Shown in pieces: positions 54,054 to 63,567 of a stretch of DNA of 64,000 nt. Numbering within the stretch: the first letter of the stretch is position 1; every line of letters begins with the position of its first letter. Below the pieces are notes generated by a model that made no database searches, was not told the origin of the DNA, and worked only from the letters and a program-made list of their open reading frames with translations. Origin of the DNA: Enterobacter asburiae (GTDB lineage Bacteria > Pseudomonadota > Gammaproteobacteria > Enterobacterales > Enterobacteriaceae); NCBI RefSeq assembly GCF_021440515.1, contig NZ_JAKCMV010000007.1:46570-110569 (forward strand), given 5' to 3'. Both the position numbers and the translations under genes were made by a program.

Positions 54054-55517
54054 ATGTATCTTGGCATCGATCTGGGCACCTCAGAAGTTAAAGCGCTGGT
54101 CATTGACGAAAACAACGACATCGTCGTTAGCCACAGCGCGCCGCTGACTATCCAGCGGCCGCATCCCCACTGGTCGGAACAATCTCCCGAGGCCTGGTGG
54201 GAGGCGACGGAATACCTGATGGCGACCCTGCGCGAGAAGTGCGGCCATCACTGGCAGGCCATTAAGGCCATCGGCCTCTCCGGGCAGATGCACGGCGCGG
54301 TGCTGCTGGATGAAAAGGGCGATACCCTGCGCCCGGCCATCCTGTGGAATGACACCCGCAGCGCGCAGGAGTGCGCTGAGCTGGAAGAGATCGCCCCCGA
54401 GCTGCATCAGGTGGCCGGTAACCTGGCAATGCCCGGTTTTACCGCGCCGAAACTGCTGTGGGTGCGTCGGCATGAGCCGCAGATCTTCGCGAAAGTGGCC
54501 AGTGTGCTGCTGCCCAAAGATTATCTGCGTTTCAAAATGACCGGCAAAAAAATCTCCGATATGTCCGATGCGGCAGGCACCCTGTGGCTGGACGTCGGCA
54601 AGCGCGACTGGTCCGACGCGCTGCTGCAAAAATGCGGCTTATCCCGCGAAAATATGCCCAGCCTGGTAGAAGGCTGCGACGTGTCGGCCACCCTCGATCC
54701 TGACATTGCCGAACGTTGGGGTTTGCACGCCTCGGTGGTGGTGGCGGGGGGCGGGGGTGATAACGCCGTCAGCGCTATCGGCGTGGGGGCGGTATCGCCG
54801 GGCGATGCGTTTATCTCGCTCGGCACCTCGGGGGTGCTGTTTGTGGTGACGGACGCCTACCGCCCTGCGCCGCAGTCGGCCGTGCATGCCTTTTGCCATG
54901 TGCTGCCCAACCTGTGGCATCAGATGAGCGTCATGCTCAGCGCGGCCAGCTGCCTTCAGTGGTTTTGCCGTCTGGTGGGCACCACTGAGGCTGACCTGCT
55001 GGAAGAGATAGCTCAGCTTTCGGAGGCTGAAAAAGCCGCCGCCCCGCTGTTCCTGCCCTATCTCTCCGGGGAGCGAACCCCGCACAACGATCCCGACGCC
55101 CGTGGGATGTTCTGGGGGCTAACCCATGCCAGCCAGCGGCCCGCCATGGGCTACGCGGTGCTGGAGGGGGTCAGCTTCGGCATGGCCGACGGGCTGCGCG
55201 TCCTCCAGGAGAGCGGTACCCGGGTAGAACAGTGCTCGCTGGTGGGCGGCGGGGCCAGAAGTCCGTTCTGGGCGCAGCTGCTGGCGGACATTCTGGACAT
55301 GCCGGTTATGACCCACAAAGGCGGCGAGACCGGCGGGGCGCTGGGGGCCGCGCGGCTGGCATGCCTGGCCGCCGGTAAACCGCTGGCTGCGGTATGCGAA
55401 AAACCGGAAGTGCATAAAATCTGGCGCAGCGACCCGGCGCGACACGCCGCTCTGATGCAGCGCTATCAACAATTCAAAACCCTCTATCAAAACGACCTGA
55501 ACTATCGAACTCACTAA
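54054..55517 (+). CDS. dalK: DalK, D-xylulose kinase
   Basis: Phosphorylates D-xylulose to D-xylulose 5-phosphate, which enters the pentose phosphate pathway. 487 residues of the FGGY family: start MYLGIDLGTSEVKALVIDEN, IGLSGQMHGAVLLDE, ILWNDTRS, and the ATP-binding GGGARSPFWAQLLADIL. GGAGG precedes the ATG, 9 bases after dalD. A xylB copy may exist elsewhere; the neighbours say this one serves D-arabinitol. Confidence 0.93.
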   Translation: MYLGIDLGTSEVKALVIDENNDIVVSHSAPLTIQRPHPHWSEQSPEAWWEATEYLMATLREKCGHHWQAIKAIGLSGQMHGAVLLDEKGDTLRPAILWNDTRSAQECAELEEIAPELHQVAGNLAMPGFTAPKLLWVRRHEPQIFAKVASVLLPKDYLRFKMTGKKISDMSDAAGTLWLDVGKRDWSDALLQKCGLSRENMPSLVEGCDVSATLDPDIAERWGLHASVVVAGGGGDNAVSAIGVGAVSPGDAFISLGTSGVLFVVTDAYRPAPQSAVHAFCHVLPNLWHQMSVMLSAASCLQWFCRLVGTTEADLLEEIAQLSEAEKAAAPLFLPYLSGERTPHNDPDARGMFWGLTHASQRPAMGYAVLEGVSFGMADGLRVLQESGTRVEQCSLVGGGARSPFWAQLLADILDMPVMTHKGGETGGALGAARLACLAAGKPLAAVCEKPEVHKIWRSDPARHAALMQRYQQFKTLYQNDLNYRTH

Positions 55518-55532
55518 TTTATAAAAAACGCC

Positions 55533-55552
55533 CTCTGGCACTAGTGCCAGAG
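55533..55552 (+). repeat. 20-base perfect palindrome between dalK and dalT
   Basis: CTCTGGCACT and AGTGCCAGAG join without a loop, making a perfect palindrome 15 bases after the dalK stop. In RNA it would form a stem of at least eight pairs. No T-run follows, so it is more likely a processing or stability element, or a regulator site, than a full terminator. Confidence 0.6.
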
Positions 55553-55583
55553 CGGTGCCCTGTACCCTACAGAAGAGGTCAAT

Positions 55584-56867
55584 ATGTCGTTAAACACGAA
55601 ACAATGGCTGGGGTTACCCCTGAGCCTGGTCTGGGGATATATCGCCATCGCCGTTTTTATGACCGGGGATGGCTTTGAGCTGGCGTTTCTCTCCCATTAC
55701 ATTAAATCGCTCGGGTTTACCCCTGCCCAGGCCTCAATGGCCTTTACCCTCTATGGCCTGGCGGCAGCGCTGTCGGCGTGGGTTTCTGGCGTGGTAGCAG
55801 AGATCATTACCCCGCAAAAGACCATGCTGATTGGCTTTGTGCTGTGGTGCATTTTTCACGTGCTGTTTATGGTCTTTGGCCTCGGCCACGCTAACTACGC
55901 GCTGATTTTGCTCTTTTACGGCCTGCGCGGCCTGGCCTATCCGCTGTTCCTCTACGCGTTTATCGTCGCCATCGTTCATAACGTGCGCAGCGACAACACC
56001 AGCGCGGCGCTGGGCTGGTTCTGGGCTGTTTACTCAATCGGCATCGGCGTTTTCGGCAGCTATATCCCCAGCTTCACCATCCCGCTGATCGGGGAAATGG
56101 GCACCCTGTGGCTATCGCTGCTGTTCTGCGGCATCGGCGGGATCATTGCGCTGGTCTCCCTGCGCAACATCAACACCCCGCGCCATATGCTCAATCTCAC
56201 CACCCGGGAAAAATTCAGCGAGCTGGGGCGCGCCGCCACGCTGCTCTACACCAACCGCAGCATTTTGCTCTCCAGTATTGTGCGCATCATTAACACGCTG
56301 TCGCTGTTTGGCTTTGCGGTGATTATGCCGATGATGTTCGTTGACGAGCTGGGCTTTACCACCTCTGAGTGGTTGCAGGTGTGGGCGGTCTTCTTCTTTA
56401 CCACCATCTTCTCCAACGTTTTCTGGGGCGTGCTGGCCGAAAAAATGGGCTGGATGAAAGTGGTGCGCTGGTTTGGCTGTCTGGGTATGGCGGCATCAAG
56501 CCTGGCCTTCTATTACATCCCGCTTCACTTCGGGCACAACTTTGCCATGGCGCTGATACCGGCCATTGCGCTGGGGATTTTTGTCGCAGCCTTCGTGCCG
56601 ATGGCGGCGGTCTTCCCGGCGCTGGAGCCGAGGCATAAGGGGGCAGCCATCTCGGTTTATAATCTCTCTGCCGGGCTGTCGAACTTCCTGGCCCCGGCCA
56701 TTGCGGTGGTGCTGCTGCCGTATTTCAGCACGATTGGCGTGGTGATCGCCTACACGCTGCTCTACATTCTGGCCTTCGTGCTGTGTCCGTTTATACGGGT
56801 CGATCAGCCGGGGTTTACTTCCCAGCGCCTGCCCGAACGGGATATCGCCCTCGAATCCACTGAATAA
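55584..56867 (+). CDS. dalT: DalT, D-arabinitol transporter (MFS)
   Basis: A 427-residue MFS polyol transporter like Klebsiella DalT and RbtT. The N-terminus MSLNTKQWLGLPLSLVWGYI and the first loop GDGFELAFLSHYIKSLGFTP are typical of this group. Twelve hydrophobic segments. GAAGAGGT precedes the ATG. It brings D-arabinitol into the cell for DalD and DalK. Confidence 0.92.
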   Translation: MSLNTKQWLGLPLSLVWGYIAIAVFMTGDGFELAFLSHYIKSLGFTPAQASMAFTLYGLAAALSAWVSGVVAEIITPQKTMLIGFVLWCIFHVLFMVFGLGHANYALILLFYGLRGLAYPLFLYAFIVAIVHNVRSDNTSAALGWFWAVYSIGIGVFGSYIPSFTIPLIGEMGTLWLSLLFCGIGGIIALVSLRNINTPRHMLNLTTREKFSELGRAATLLYTNRSILLSSIVRIINTLSLFGFAVIMPMMFVDELGFTTSEWLQVWAVFFFTTIFSNVFWGVLAEKMGWMKVVRWFGCLGMAASSLAFYYIPLHFGHNFAMALIPAIALGIFVAAFVPMAAVFPALEPRHKGAAISVYNLSAGLSNFLAPAIAVVLLPYFSTIGVVIAYTLLYILAFVLCPFIRVDQPGFTSQRLPERDIALESTE

Positions 56868-56877
56868 CCTACCAAAA

Positions 56878-56935
56878 GGTAAGCGCAGATCCCCGGGGAT
56901 GGCACCGGTCTGATGCATCCCGCTCTGCGCTTACC
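56878..56935 (+). terminator. Long hairpin after dalT
   Basis: GGTAAGCGCAGA (56878-56889) pairs perfectly over 12 bp with TCTGCGCTTACC (56924-56935), enclosing a 34-base loop that has its own CCCCGGGG palindrome. No T-run follows. It closes the dal operon and could be a terminator or a REP-like element. Confidence 0.55.
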
Positions 56936-56970
56936 CCCCTCCCGATCCAGCTCACAGTTCGTTGCGTTTT

Positions 56971-56986
56971 TGTGAAAATTGTCACG
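56971..56986 (+). promoter_or_regulatory. CRP-like site upstream of the enolase/ABC operon
   Basis: TGTGAAAATTGTCACG has both CRP half-sites (TGTGA-N6-TCACG, one mismatch), about 190 bases upstream of the first gene. A TATAGC box at 57021-57026 could be the -10. Between 56868 and 57174 no gene is visible; an A+T-rich stretch 57060-57130 lies before the start. CRP control is inferred. Confidence 0.55.
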
Positions 56987-57174
56987 CAGAGTCGTGCGTA
57001 TGCCCAAAAAATAGCCATCCTATAGCGATGAATGTCTAAGGACGCGTTGCTTTTTTGTGCTTAGATTGGATATTGAAACATCTTTTTAATTACATAGAAC
57101 CTCTTTGCCAGGCGATGAAATCGAAGAATTTTATCGTCGAAGCGTGAATTATTATGCCGTTCTAAGGACTTTTC

Positions 57175-58329
57175 ATGAAAATAGAATCCGTAAACGTCAC
57201 CGTCTTCCAGTACCCGACGCGGCGCGTATCCGACAGCGCCGGGCATTCGCATCCGGGGCCGGAGAGCATGGCTAAAATGGCGATGCTCACGATTACCGCA
57301 GACGATGGCACCAAAGGGTATTCCTTCGCGCCGCCGGAAGTGGTGCGCCCCTTTGTGGTGAACACCTTCTTTCGTAAAGTGCTGGTCGGCCAGGACGCGT
57401 TCAACCGCGAGCGTATCTGGCAGGATCTGGCGCACTGGCAGCGCGGGAGCGCGCATCAGCTGACCGAGCGCGCGCTGGGCTTTGTGGAGCAGGCGCTGTG
57501 GGATCTGATTGGTCGCAGGCTCAATATGCCGGTGTGGAAACTGCTTGGCGGCTACCGCGACAGGGTGCCGGCCTACGGCAGCACCATGTGCGGCGACGAT
57601 CTGCCGGGCGGATTATCCACGCCGGACGAGTACGCCAGCTTCGCCGAAACGCTGGTGGCGCGCGGCTATAAGGCCATCAAGCTGCACACCTGGATGCCGC
57701 CGGTCTCTTTTGCGCCGAACCCCAAAATGGATATCAAAGCCTGCGCCGCCGTGCGTGAAGCGGTGGGCCCGGATATCGATCTCATGATCGACGGCTACCA
57801 CTGGTACAGCCGCGCCGAGGCGCTGTGGATCGGCAAAGAGCTGGAAAAACTCAGCTTCGCCTGGTTCGAGGAGCCGATGGAAGAAGAGAGCATGTCCTCT
57901 TACGCCTGGCTGGCGGAAAACCTGTCGATTCCGATTATCGGGCCGGAAAGCCTGGGCGGAAAACACCACAGCCGCGCCGACTGGGTCAAAGCCGGGGCGT
58001 GCGACATTCTGCGCGCGGGCGCGAACGGCGTGGGCGGGATCTCCCCGACGCTGAAGGTCGCCAATCTTGCGGAGGCGTTCGGCATGGATTGCGAAGTCCA
58101 CGGCAACGGCGCGGCAAGCCTTGCGGTGATTGGCGCCATCAAAAACTGCCGCTGGTACGAACGCGGCCTGCTGCACCCGTTCCTGGATTACGACGAACCG
58201 GCCGCGTATCTGCACAGCCTGGTCGATCCGATGGATGACGACGGCATGGTCAGCCTGCCGACCCGCCCGGGACTGGGCGAAGACATTAATTTTGCATATA
58301 TCGAAGCCAATACCGTCAGCCACGACTGA
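57175..58329 (+). CDS. Enolase-superfamily protein, mandelate racemase/muconate lactonizing type
   Basis: A 384-residue member of the enolase superfamily. The N-terminal capping domain is followed by the barrel, with Lys 169 and His 171 in YKAIKLHTW (a KxH rather than the usual KxK), metal ligands Asp 206 (LMIDGYHW), Glu 232 or 233 (WFEEPM) and Glu 258 (IIGPESLGG), and His 309 in CEVHGNGA. This is a full set for a magnesium-dependent acid-sugar dehydratase or racemase/epimerase. The substrate is not identifiable. It is the first gene of a unit with a peptide-type ABC importer 33 bases later, which probably brings in its substrate. Confidence 0.82.
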   Translation: MKIESVNVTVFQYPTRRVSDSAGHSHPGPESMAKMAMLTITADDGTKGYSFAPPEVVRPFVVNTFFRKVLVGQDAFNRERIWQDLAHWQRGSAHQLTERALGFVEQALWDLIGRRLNMPVWKLLGGYRDRVPAYGSTMCGDDLPGGLSTPDEYASFAETLVARGYKAIKLHTWMPPVSFAPNPKMDIKACAAVREAVGPDIDLMIDGYHWYSRAEALWIGKELEKLSFAWFEEPMEEESMSSYAWLAENLSIPIIGPESLGGKHHSRADWVKAGACDILRAGANGVGGISPTLKVANLAEAFGMDCEVHGNGAASLAVIGAIKNCRWYERGLLHPFLDYDEPAAYLHSLVDPMDDDGMVSLPTRPGLGEDINFAYIEANTVSHD

Positions 58330-58362
58330 CAGATAAAAACGTACCCTACAGGCGATATATAC

Positions 58363-59979
58363 ATGAAACGATCTCCCTTAGCCGGGGCGTGCCTGCTCGC
58401 GCTCTCGCTGATGATGGGGAGCGGGGCGACGTACGCGAAAACGCCGCCCGATCAGCTCATCATCGGCATGAATATGAACAACCTCCTGACCCTCGATCCG
58501 GCGGCGATGACCGGCAACGAAGTGGTCGGCATTGTGGTTAACCTCTACGACTCGCTGGTGGAGCTGGATCCCAACGAACTCACCAACGTGCGGCCCGCGC
58601 TGGCGACGTCCTGGGATATTGCCCCGGACGGCAAAACCCTGACCTTCCACCTGCGTGACGACGTGACCTTCCACTCCGGCAACCCGCTGACCGCCGAGGA
58701 CGTGGTCTGGTCGATGCGCCGCCTGCTGCACCTCAACCTCGCTCAGGCATCGGTGTGGAAATCCTACGGGTTTTCCAAAAAGAACATCGATAACCAGATC
58801 AGCGCCCCGGATGCCTATACCGTGCAGATTGTGCTACCGAAGCCTAACGATCCGCAGCTGGTGATTTACTCCCTCGGCGCGCTTGGCAACCTGGGCGTGC
58901 TCGACAGCAAAACGGTGTCGCAGCACGCGGTCAACAACGACTGGGGCAACCGCTGGCTCACCACCAACGAGGCCGGGTCGGGCCCGTTTATGCTCGAAAC
59001 CTGGCAGGCCAAAGACGTGCTGAGGATGCAGCGCAACCCGCACTACTGGCGCGAAGCGCCCAAGATGAGCCGCGTGGTGCTGCGCCATTTCCAGGAGTCG
59101 CAAACCCTGCGCCTGATGATTGAGAAGGGCGATCTCGACATCGCCAACAGCATGGCGGTATCGGACATCAACGCCCTGCGCAAAGACCCGCAGCTGACCG
59201 TTGAGGCGGTGCAGAAGGGGACGGTGTACTACGTGGCGATGAGCATGAAGGAGGCGCACTTCGCCAACCCGAAGGTGCGCGAAGCGGTGCGTTATCTGAT
59301 TGACTACCAGGGGATCAACAAGGCGCTGATGCCGGGGTATGGCGTGCTGCACCAGCGTCCGATCAAGGCGGGGATGCCCTCCACGCTCCCGGATCCGGGC
59401 TATAGGCTCGATATCCCGCGCGCCAAAAAGCTGCTGGCGGAAGCGGGCTACCCGGAGGGCTTTGATACCACCCTGCGGGTGCTGGCGGATCAGCCGTTTC
59501 TCAACATCGCTATTGCCGTACAGTCGACGCTGATGCAGGCGGGCATTAACGCCAAAATCATCACCGGCACCGGGAATCAGATATACGGCGCGATGCGCGA
59601 GCGTAGGTTCGACATGCTGGTCGGGCGCGGGGGCAGCGGGGTTGAGCCCCATCCGCACTCCAGCCTGCGCGCGCTGGTCTATAACCCGGACAACAGCGAC
59701 GAGGCGCGGCTCACCAATTTCCAGGGCTGGCGCACCAGCTTCTACGATAAGCCGCTTAACGCGATGATCGACAACGCCCTGCTGGAGCGCGATCCGCAGA
59801 AACAGATCGCCGACTATCAGCAGATTCAGGTGCGCTACGACGAACTGATCCCGGCGATGGTTCCCCTGTCGCAGATGGTCGATTCGGTGGTGGTGCGTAA
59901 CGAGGTGAAGAACTTCCAGTCGCACCCGTCGGCGACGACCTTCCTGCGCGACGTCTATAAAACCGGAGGTGACAAATGA
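58363..59979 (+). CDS. Periplasmic binding protein of a peptide-type ABC importer
   Basis: A 538-residue family 5 substrate-binding protein (DppA/OppA/NikA/GsiB group). Signal peptide of about 25 residues ends ATYA; no lipobox cysteine, so it is soluble in the periplasm. Family stretches: VVNLYDSLVELDPNE, LTFHLRDDVTFHSGNPLTAE and VREAVRYLIDYQGINKALMP. Ligands of this group range from peptides and glutathione to nickel and opines. Its stop overlaps the first permease by 4 bases. Confidence 0.88.
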   Translation: MKRSPLAGACLLALSLMMGSGATYAKTPPDQLIIGMNMNNLLTLDPAAMTGNEVVGIVVNLYDSLVELDPNELTNVRPALATSWDIAPDGKTLTFHLRDDVTFHSGNPLTAEDVVWSMRRLLHLNLAQASVWKSYGFSKKNIDNQISAPDAYTVQIVLPKPNDPQLVIYSLGALGNLGVLDSKTVSQHAVNNDWGNRWLTTNEAGSGPFMLETWQAKDVLRMQRNPHYWREAPKMSRVVLRHFQESQTLRLMIEKGDLDIANSMAVSDINALRKDPQLTVEAVQKGTVYYVAMSMKEAHFANPKVREAVRYLIDYQGINKALMPGYGVLHQRPIKAGMPSTLPDPGYRLDIPRAKKLLAEAGYPEGFDTTLRVLADQPFLNIAIAVQSTLMQAGINAKIITGTGNQIYGAMRERRFDMLVGRGGSGVEPHPHSSLRALVYNPDNSDEARLTNFQGWRTSFYDKPLNAMIDNALLERDPQKQIADYQQIQVRYDELIPAMVPLSQMVDSVVVRNEVKNFQSHPSATTFLRDVYKTGGDK

Positions 59980-61013
59980 GCGTAGCGATCCTCTCTCCCG
60001 GCTCACGTACCCGGCGCTTCTCAAAGCGGCTGACCCAGGTGCTGATCACGCTCTTCGGCCTGCTGCTGCTGACCTTTTTTATCGGTCGCGTAATGCCCGT
60101 CGATCCGGTGCTGGCGATTGTCGGCCCGGATGCCGACCACAGCACCTACCAGCAGGTTTATCACCAGCTCGGGTTCGATCGGTCTCTGCTGGCCCAGTTC
60201 GGCATTTATCTCAGCAACCTGCTGCACGGTGATTTAGGCAACGCGCTGCTGACCGGCAAGCCGGTGCTGGACGACATACTGCGCGTCTTCCCGGCGACGC
60301 TGGAGCTGGCGACGATGGCGATTATCGTCGGCGCGGGGCTCGGTATTCCGCTCGGCGTGCTGGCGGCGGCGCGTCGCAACAGCCTGTCCGATTACGTGGT
60401 GCGTATCATCAGCCTGGCGGGGTACTCCACGCCGATCTTCTGGGTCGGGATGATGGGGCTGCTGCTGTTCTACGCCTGGCTCGGCTGGGTGGGCGGCGCA
60501 GGGCGGCTCGATCTGGGGCTGGACGGCATCGTGCCGCGCCGCACCGGACTGATGACCGTCGATGCGCTGCTGGCGGGCAATAGCGCGGTGTTCTGGAACG
60601 CCATTAACCATCTGGTGCTGCCCGCGTCGCTGCTCGGCTTTCACTCGCTGGCCTACATCAGCCGCATGACCCGCAGCTTTATGCTCGCGCAGCTGTCGCA
60701 GGAGTTCATCATCACCGCGCGGGTAAAAGGCTTAACCGAGCGTCAGGTGATCTGGAACCACGCGTTTCGCAACATCCTCGTGCAGCTGCTGACGGTGGTG
60801 GCGCTAGCCTACGGCTCGCTGCTGGAAGGGGCGGTGCTGATTGAAACTGTCTTCTCCTGGCCGGGCTTTGGCTCGTATCTGACCGGCAGCCTGCTGCTGG
60901 GGGATATGAACGCGGTGATGGGCTGCGTGCTGCTGGTAGGGGCGATCTTCGTGATGCTCAACCTGCTCTCCGACATGCTGTATCAACTCTTTGACCCGAG
61001 GACGAAATCATGA
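59976..61013 (+). CDS. ABC importer permease 1 (DppB/GsiC type)
   Basis: A 345-residue BPD_transp_1 permease with about six membrane helices and the N-terminal loop domain typical of DppB/GsiC (RVMPVDPVLAIVGPDA, YQQVYHQLGFDRSLLAQFG). The coupling loop ITARVKGLTERQVIWNHAFR contacts the ATPases. GGAGG precedes the ATG. It overlaps both neighbouring genes by 4 bases. Confidence 0.9.
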   Translation: MSVAILSPGSRTRRFSKRLTQVLITLFGLLLLTFFIGRVMPVDPVLAIVGPDADHSTYQQVYHQLGFDRSLLAQFGIYLSNLLHGDLGNALLTGKPVLDDILRVFPATLELATMAIIVGAGLGIPLGVLAAARRNSLSDYVVRIISLAGYSTPIFWVGMMGLLLFYAWLGWVGGAGRLDLGLDGIVPRRTGLMTVDALLAGNSAVFWNAINHLVLPASLLGFHSLAYISRMTRSFMLAQLSQEFIITARVKGLTERQVIWNHAFRNILVQLLTVVALAYGSLLEGAVLIETVFSWPGFGSYLTGSLLLGDMNAVMGCVLLVGAIFVMLNLLSDMLYQLFDPRTKS

Positions 61014-61915
61014 CCGTTTCTCTGGATACACCGCGGGGGGCGGGGCAGTCCGAAAGCCGCCAGCGTATCCAACGCACGCTCAGCCGTTCCGCCGGTTTTA
61101 TCGGCAAGATGGCGCGTAACCCGCTCACCGCCATCGGCGGCGGGATTATCCTGCTGCTGCTGATTGTCGCCGCCTTCGCGCCACTGATTGCGCCCTATAA
61201 CCCGCTGGTGCAGGACCTGAACAACGCGCTGGTGGCCCCGAACGCGCAGCACTGGTTCGGCACCGACGAGTTTGGCCGGGATATCTTCAGCCGCCTGGTC
61301 TACGGCTCGCGCATCACGCTGTATATCGTGCTGCTGGTCTCCGTTACCGTGGGGCCGCTCGGGCTGCTGCTCGGCGTCACGGCGGGCTATTTTGGCGGCA
61401 GGGTCGACGCGGTGCTGATGCGCGTCACTGATATCTTTATCTCCTTCCCGAGCCTGGTGCTGGCGCTGGCCTTTGTCGCGGCGCTCGGGCCGGGGCTGGA
61501 GCACGTGGTGATTGCCATTACGCTCACCGCCTGGCCGCCGATTGCCCGTCTGGCGCGCGCCGAAACGCTCTCTCTGCGCCAGGCCGATTTTATCTCCGCC
61601 GTGCGGTTGCAGGGCGCGTCTGCGCCGCGCGTGCTGTGGCGGCATATCGTGCCGCTGTGCCTGCCGTCGGTGATTATCCGCATCACCATGAACATGGCGG
61701 GGATTATTTTGACTGCCGCCGGACTCGGTTTTCTCGGCCTCGGCGCACAGCCGCCGGAGCCGGAGTGGGGGGCGATGATCTCCAGCGGGCGCACCTACAT
61801 GATGGAGTGCTGGTGGGTGGTGACTATTCCGGGGCTGGCGATCCTGATCAACAGCCTGGCGTTCAACTTCTTAGGAGATGGCCTACGTGACATCCTCGAT
61901 CCTCGCAGCGAATAA
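61010..61915 (+). CDS. ABC importer permease 2 (DppC/GsiD type)
   Basis: A 301-residue permease with the DppC-type start (MARNPLTAIGGGIILLLLIV), the short motif FGTDEFGRDIFSRLVYGSR and the coupling loop SAVRLQGASAPRVLWRHIVP. It pairs with permease 1. The next gene begins within its last 29 to 38 bases, so the whole unit is tightly coupled. Confidence 0.9.
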   Translation: MTVSLDTPRGAGQSESRQRIQRTLSRSAGFIGKMARNPLTAIGGGIILLLLIVAAFAPLIAPYNPLVQDLNNALVAPNAQHWFGTDEFGRDIFSRLVYGSRITLYIVLLVSVTVGPLGLLLGVTAGYFGGRVDAVLMRVTDIFISFPSLVLALAFVAALGPGLEHVVIAITLTAWPPIARLARAETLSLRQADFISAVRLQGASAPRVLWRHIVPLCLPSVIIRITMNMAGIILTAAGLGFLGLGAQPPEPEWGAMISSGRTYMMECWWVVTIPGLAILINSLAFNFLGDGLRDILDPRSE

Positions 61916-62747
61916 CCCCTTGCTCGACGTGCGCGATCTCCACGTCGATTTTATCAACGGCGGCGCGGTCACCCACGCGGTCCGCGGAGTCTCCTTCCAG
62001 CTTGGCCGGGAAAAGCTGGCGATTGTCGGGGAGTCAGGCTCCGGTAAATCCACCGTCGGGCGGGCGCTGCTGCGCCTGCATCCGGCGAAAGCGCAAATCA
62101 GCGCTACGCGGATGCAGTTTGGCGACGTCGATCTGCAAAACGTCAGCGAAGCGCAGATGCGCGCCGTTCGCGGCAGGCGGATCTCTATGATTATGCAGGA
62201 TCCGAAATACTCCCTGAACCCGGTGGTGTGCGTGGGCGACCAGATTGCCGAGGCCTGGCTGACCCATCATCCGGGGCGAAAGGCCGAGGCGAAGGCCAAA
62301 GTGCTGGAGATGCTCGACGTGGTGCGCATCCGCCAGCCGGAGCGGGTTTACCGCCTCTATCCGCATGAGATTTCCGGCGGGCAGGGGCAGCGCATCATGA
62401 TCGCCATGATGCTCATCACCGACCCCGAGCTGGTGATTGCCGATGAGCCAACCTCCGCGCTGGACGTGTCGGTGCGGCTACAGGTGCTGGGGCTGCTCGA
62501 CGACTTAGTGCAGTCCCGCGGGCTGGGGCTTATTTTTATCAGCCACGACATCAACCTGGTGCGCAGCTTCTGCGACCGGGTGCTGGTGATGTATGCCGGG
62601 CGGGTGGTGGAGTCTATCGCCGCAAAAGATCTGCATAACGCGCAGCACCCCTACACGCAGGGCTTAATCAGCGCGCTGCCGGAAATTAACCATCGTCGCC
62701 CGACGCTGCCGGTCTTGCAGCGCCAGGCCAGCTGGCTGACCGAGTAA
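61887..62747 (+). CDS. ABC importer ATPase 1 (DppD type)
   Basis: A 286-residue ATPase. Walker A GESGSGKSTVGRALL, signature ISGGQGQRIMIAMML (a GQ variant), Walker B LVIADEPTSALD, and a C-terminal tail HPYTQGLISALPEINHRRP typical of the oligopeptide group. AGGAG at 61873-61877 is 9 bases before GTG 61887 but directly joined to ATG 61878; I prefer the GTG. The other start adds three residues only. Confidence 0.88.
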   Translation: MTSSILAANNPLLDVRDLHVDFINGGAVTHAVRGVSFQLGREKLAIVGESGSGKSTVGRALLRLHPAKAQISATRMQFGDVDLQNVSEAQMRAVRGRRISMIMQDPKYSLNPVVCVGDQIAEAWLTHHPGRKAEAKAKVLEMLDVVRIRQPERVYRLYPHEISGGQGQRIMIAMMLITDPELVIADEPTSALDVSVRLQVLGLLDDLVQSRGLGLIFISHDINLVRSFCDRVLVMYAGRVVESIAAKDLHNAQHPYTQGLISALPEINHRRPTLPVLQRQASWLTE

Positions 62748-62756
62748 GGAGCAGAG

Positions 62757-63530
62757 ATGATCGAGATTAACCACCTCAACCTGGCGTTCGGCGAGGGCGA
62801 GAAGCGCAATCAGGTGCTGGATGACGTGAACATTCGCGTGCAGGCAGGGGAGATCTACGGGCTGGTGGGCGAGTCCGGTTCGGGGAAAACCACGGTACTG
62901 AAGTGCCTGGCCGGGCTGTTTACCCACTGGGACGGCGAGCTCGCCATTGACGGCAAACCGCTGGAGAAACGCATCAGCCGGGCGCGCTGTCGTCGGGTGC
63001 AGATGGTGTTTCAGGATCCCTATGGCTCGCTTCATCCCCGGCATACTATCGGCGATATTCTGGAAGAGCCGCTGCACATTCACGGCATCAAAGACCGGGA
63101 TCGGCGGGTGCATACCCTGCTGGATAAGGTGGGGCTTAACCGGGCGTTTCGCGATCGCTACCCGCATCAGCTTTCGGGCGGCCAGCGCCAGCGCGTGGCG
63201 ATCGCCCGGGCGTTGATTCTGGAACCACAGGTTCTGCTGCTGGATGAACCCACCTCGGCGCTGGACGTGTCGGTGCAGGCGGAAATTCTTAACCTGCTGG
63301 CGGAGCTTCAGCGCGAGTCAAACCTGACCTATCTGATGGTGACGCACGATTTAGGCGTGATAGCGCACCTGTGTCAGAAGGTGGCGGTGATGCAGTACGG
63401 TAAGATCCTCGAAAGCCTGACCGTGGACGCGCTGGTGGCCGGGCAGGCCAAAACGGAGTATACGCAGATGCTGGTGAACGCCAGCCAGCGGTATTCCCGC
63501 GAGATGGCGCGGGAGGTGGCGGTGTATTAG
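62757..63530 (+). CDS. ABC importer ATPase 2 (DppF type)
   Basis: A 257-residue ATPase with Walker A GESGSGKTTVLKCLAG, signature LSGGQRQRVAIARAL, Walker B VLLLDEPTSALD and the switch His in MVTHDLGVIA. AAGGAG precedes the ATG. Last gene of the unit. Together with ATPase 1 it powers the import through the two permeases. It lacks the long C-terminal substrate-group tail seen in ATPase 1. Confidence 0.9.
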   Translation: MIEINHLNLAFGEGEKRNQVLDDVNIRVQAGEIYGLVGESGSGKTTVLKCLAGLFTHWDGELAIDGKPLEKRISRARCRRVQMVFQDPYGSLHPRHTIGDILEEPLHIHGIKDRDRRVHTLLDKVGLNRAFRDRYPHQLSGGQRQRVAIARALILEPQVLLLDEPTSALDVSVQAEILNLLAELQRESNLTYLMVTHDLGVIAHLCQKVAVMQYGKILESLTVDALVAGQAKTEYTQMLVNASQRYSREMAREVAVY

Positions 63531-63567
63531 AGTTGGGGGTTGCCCGGAGAAATGTGGACACGAAATC

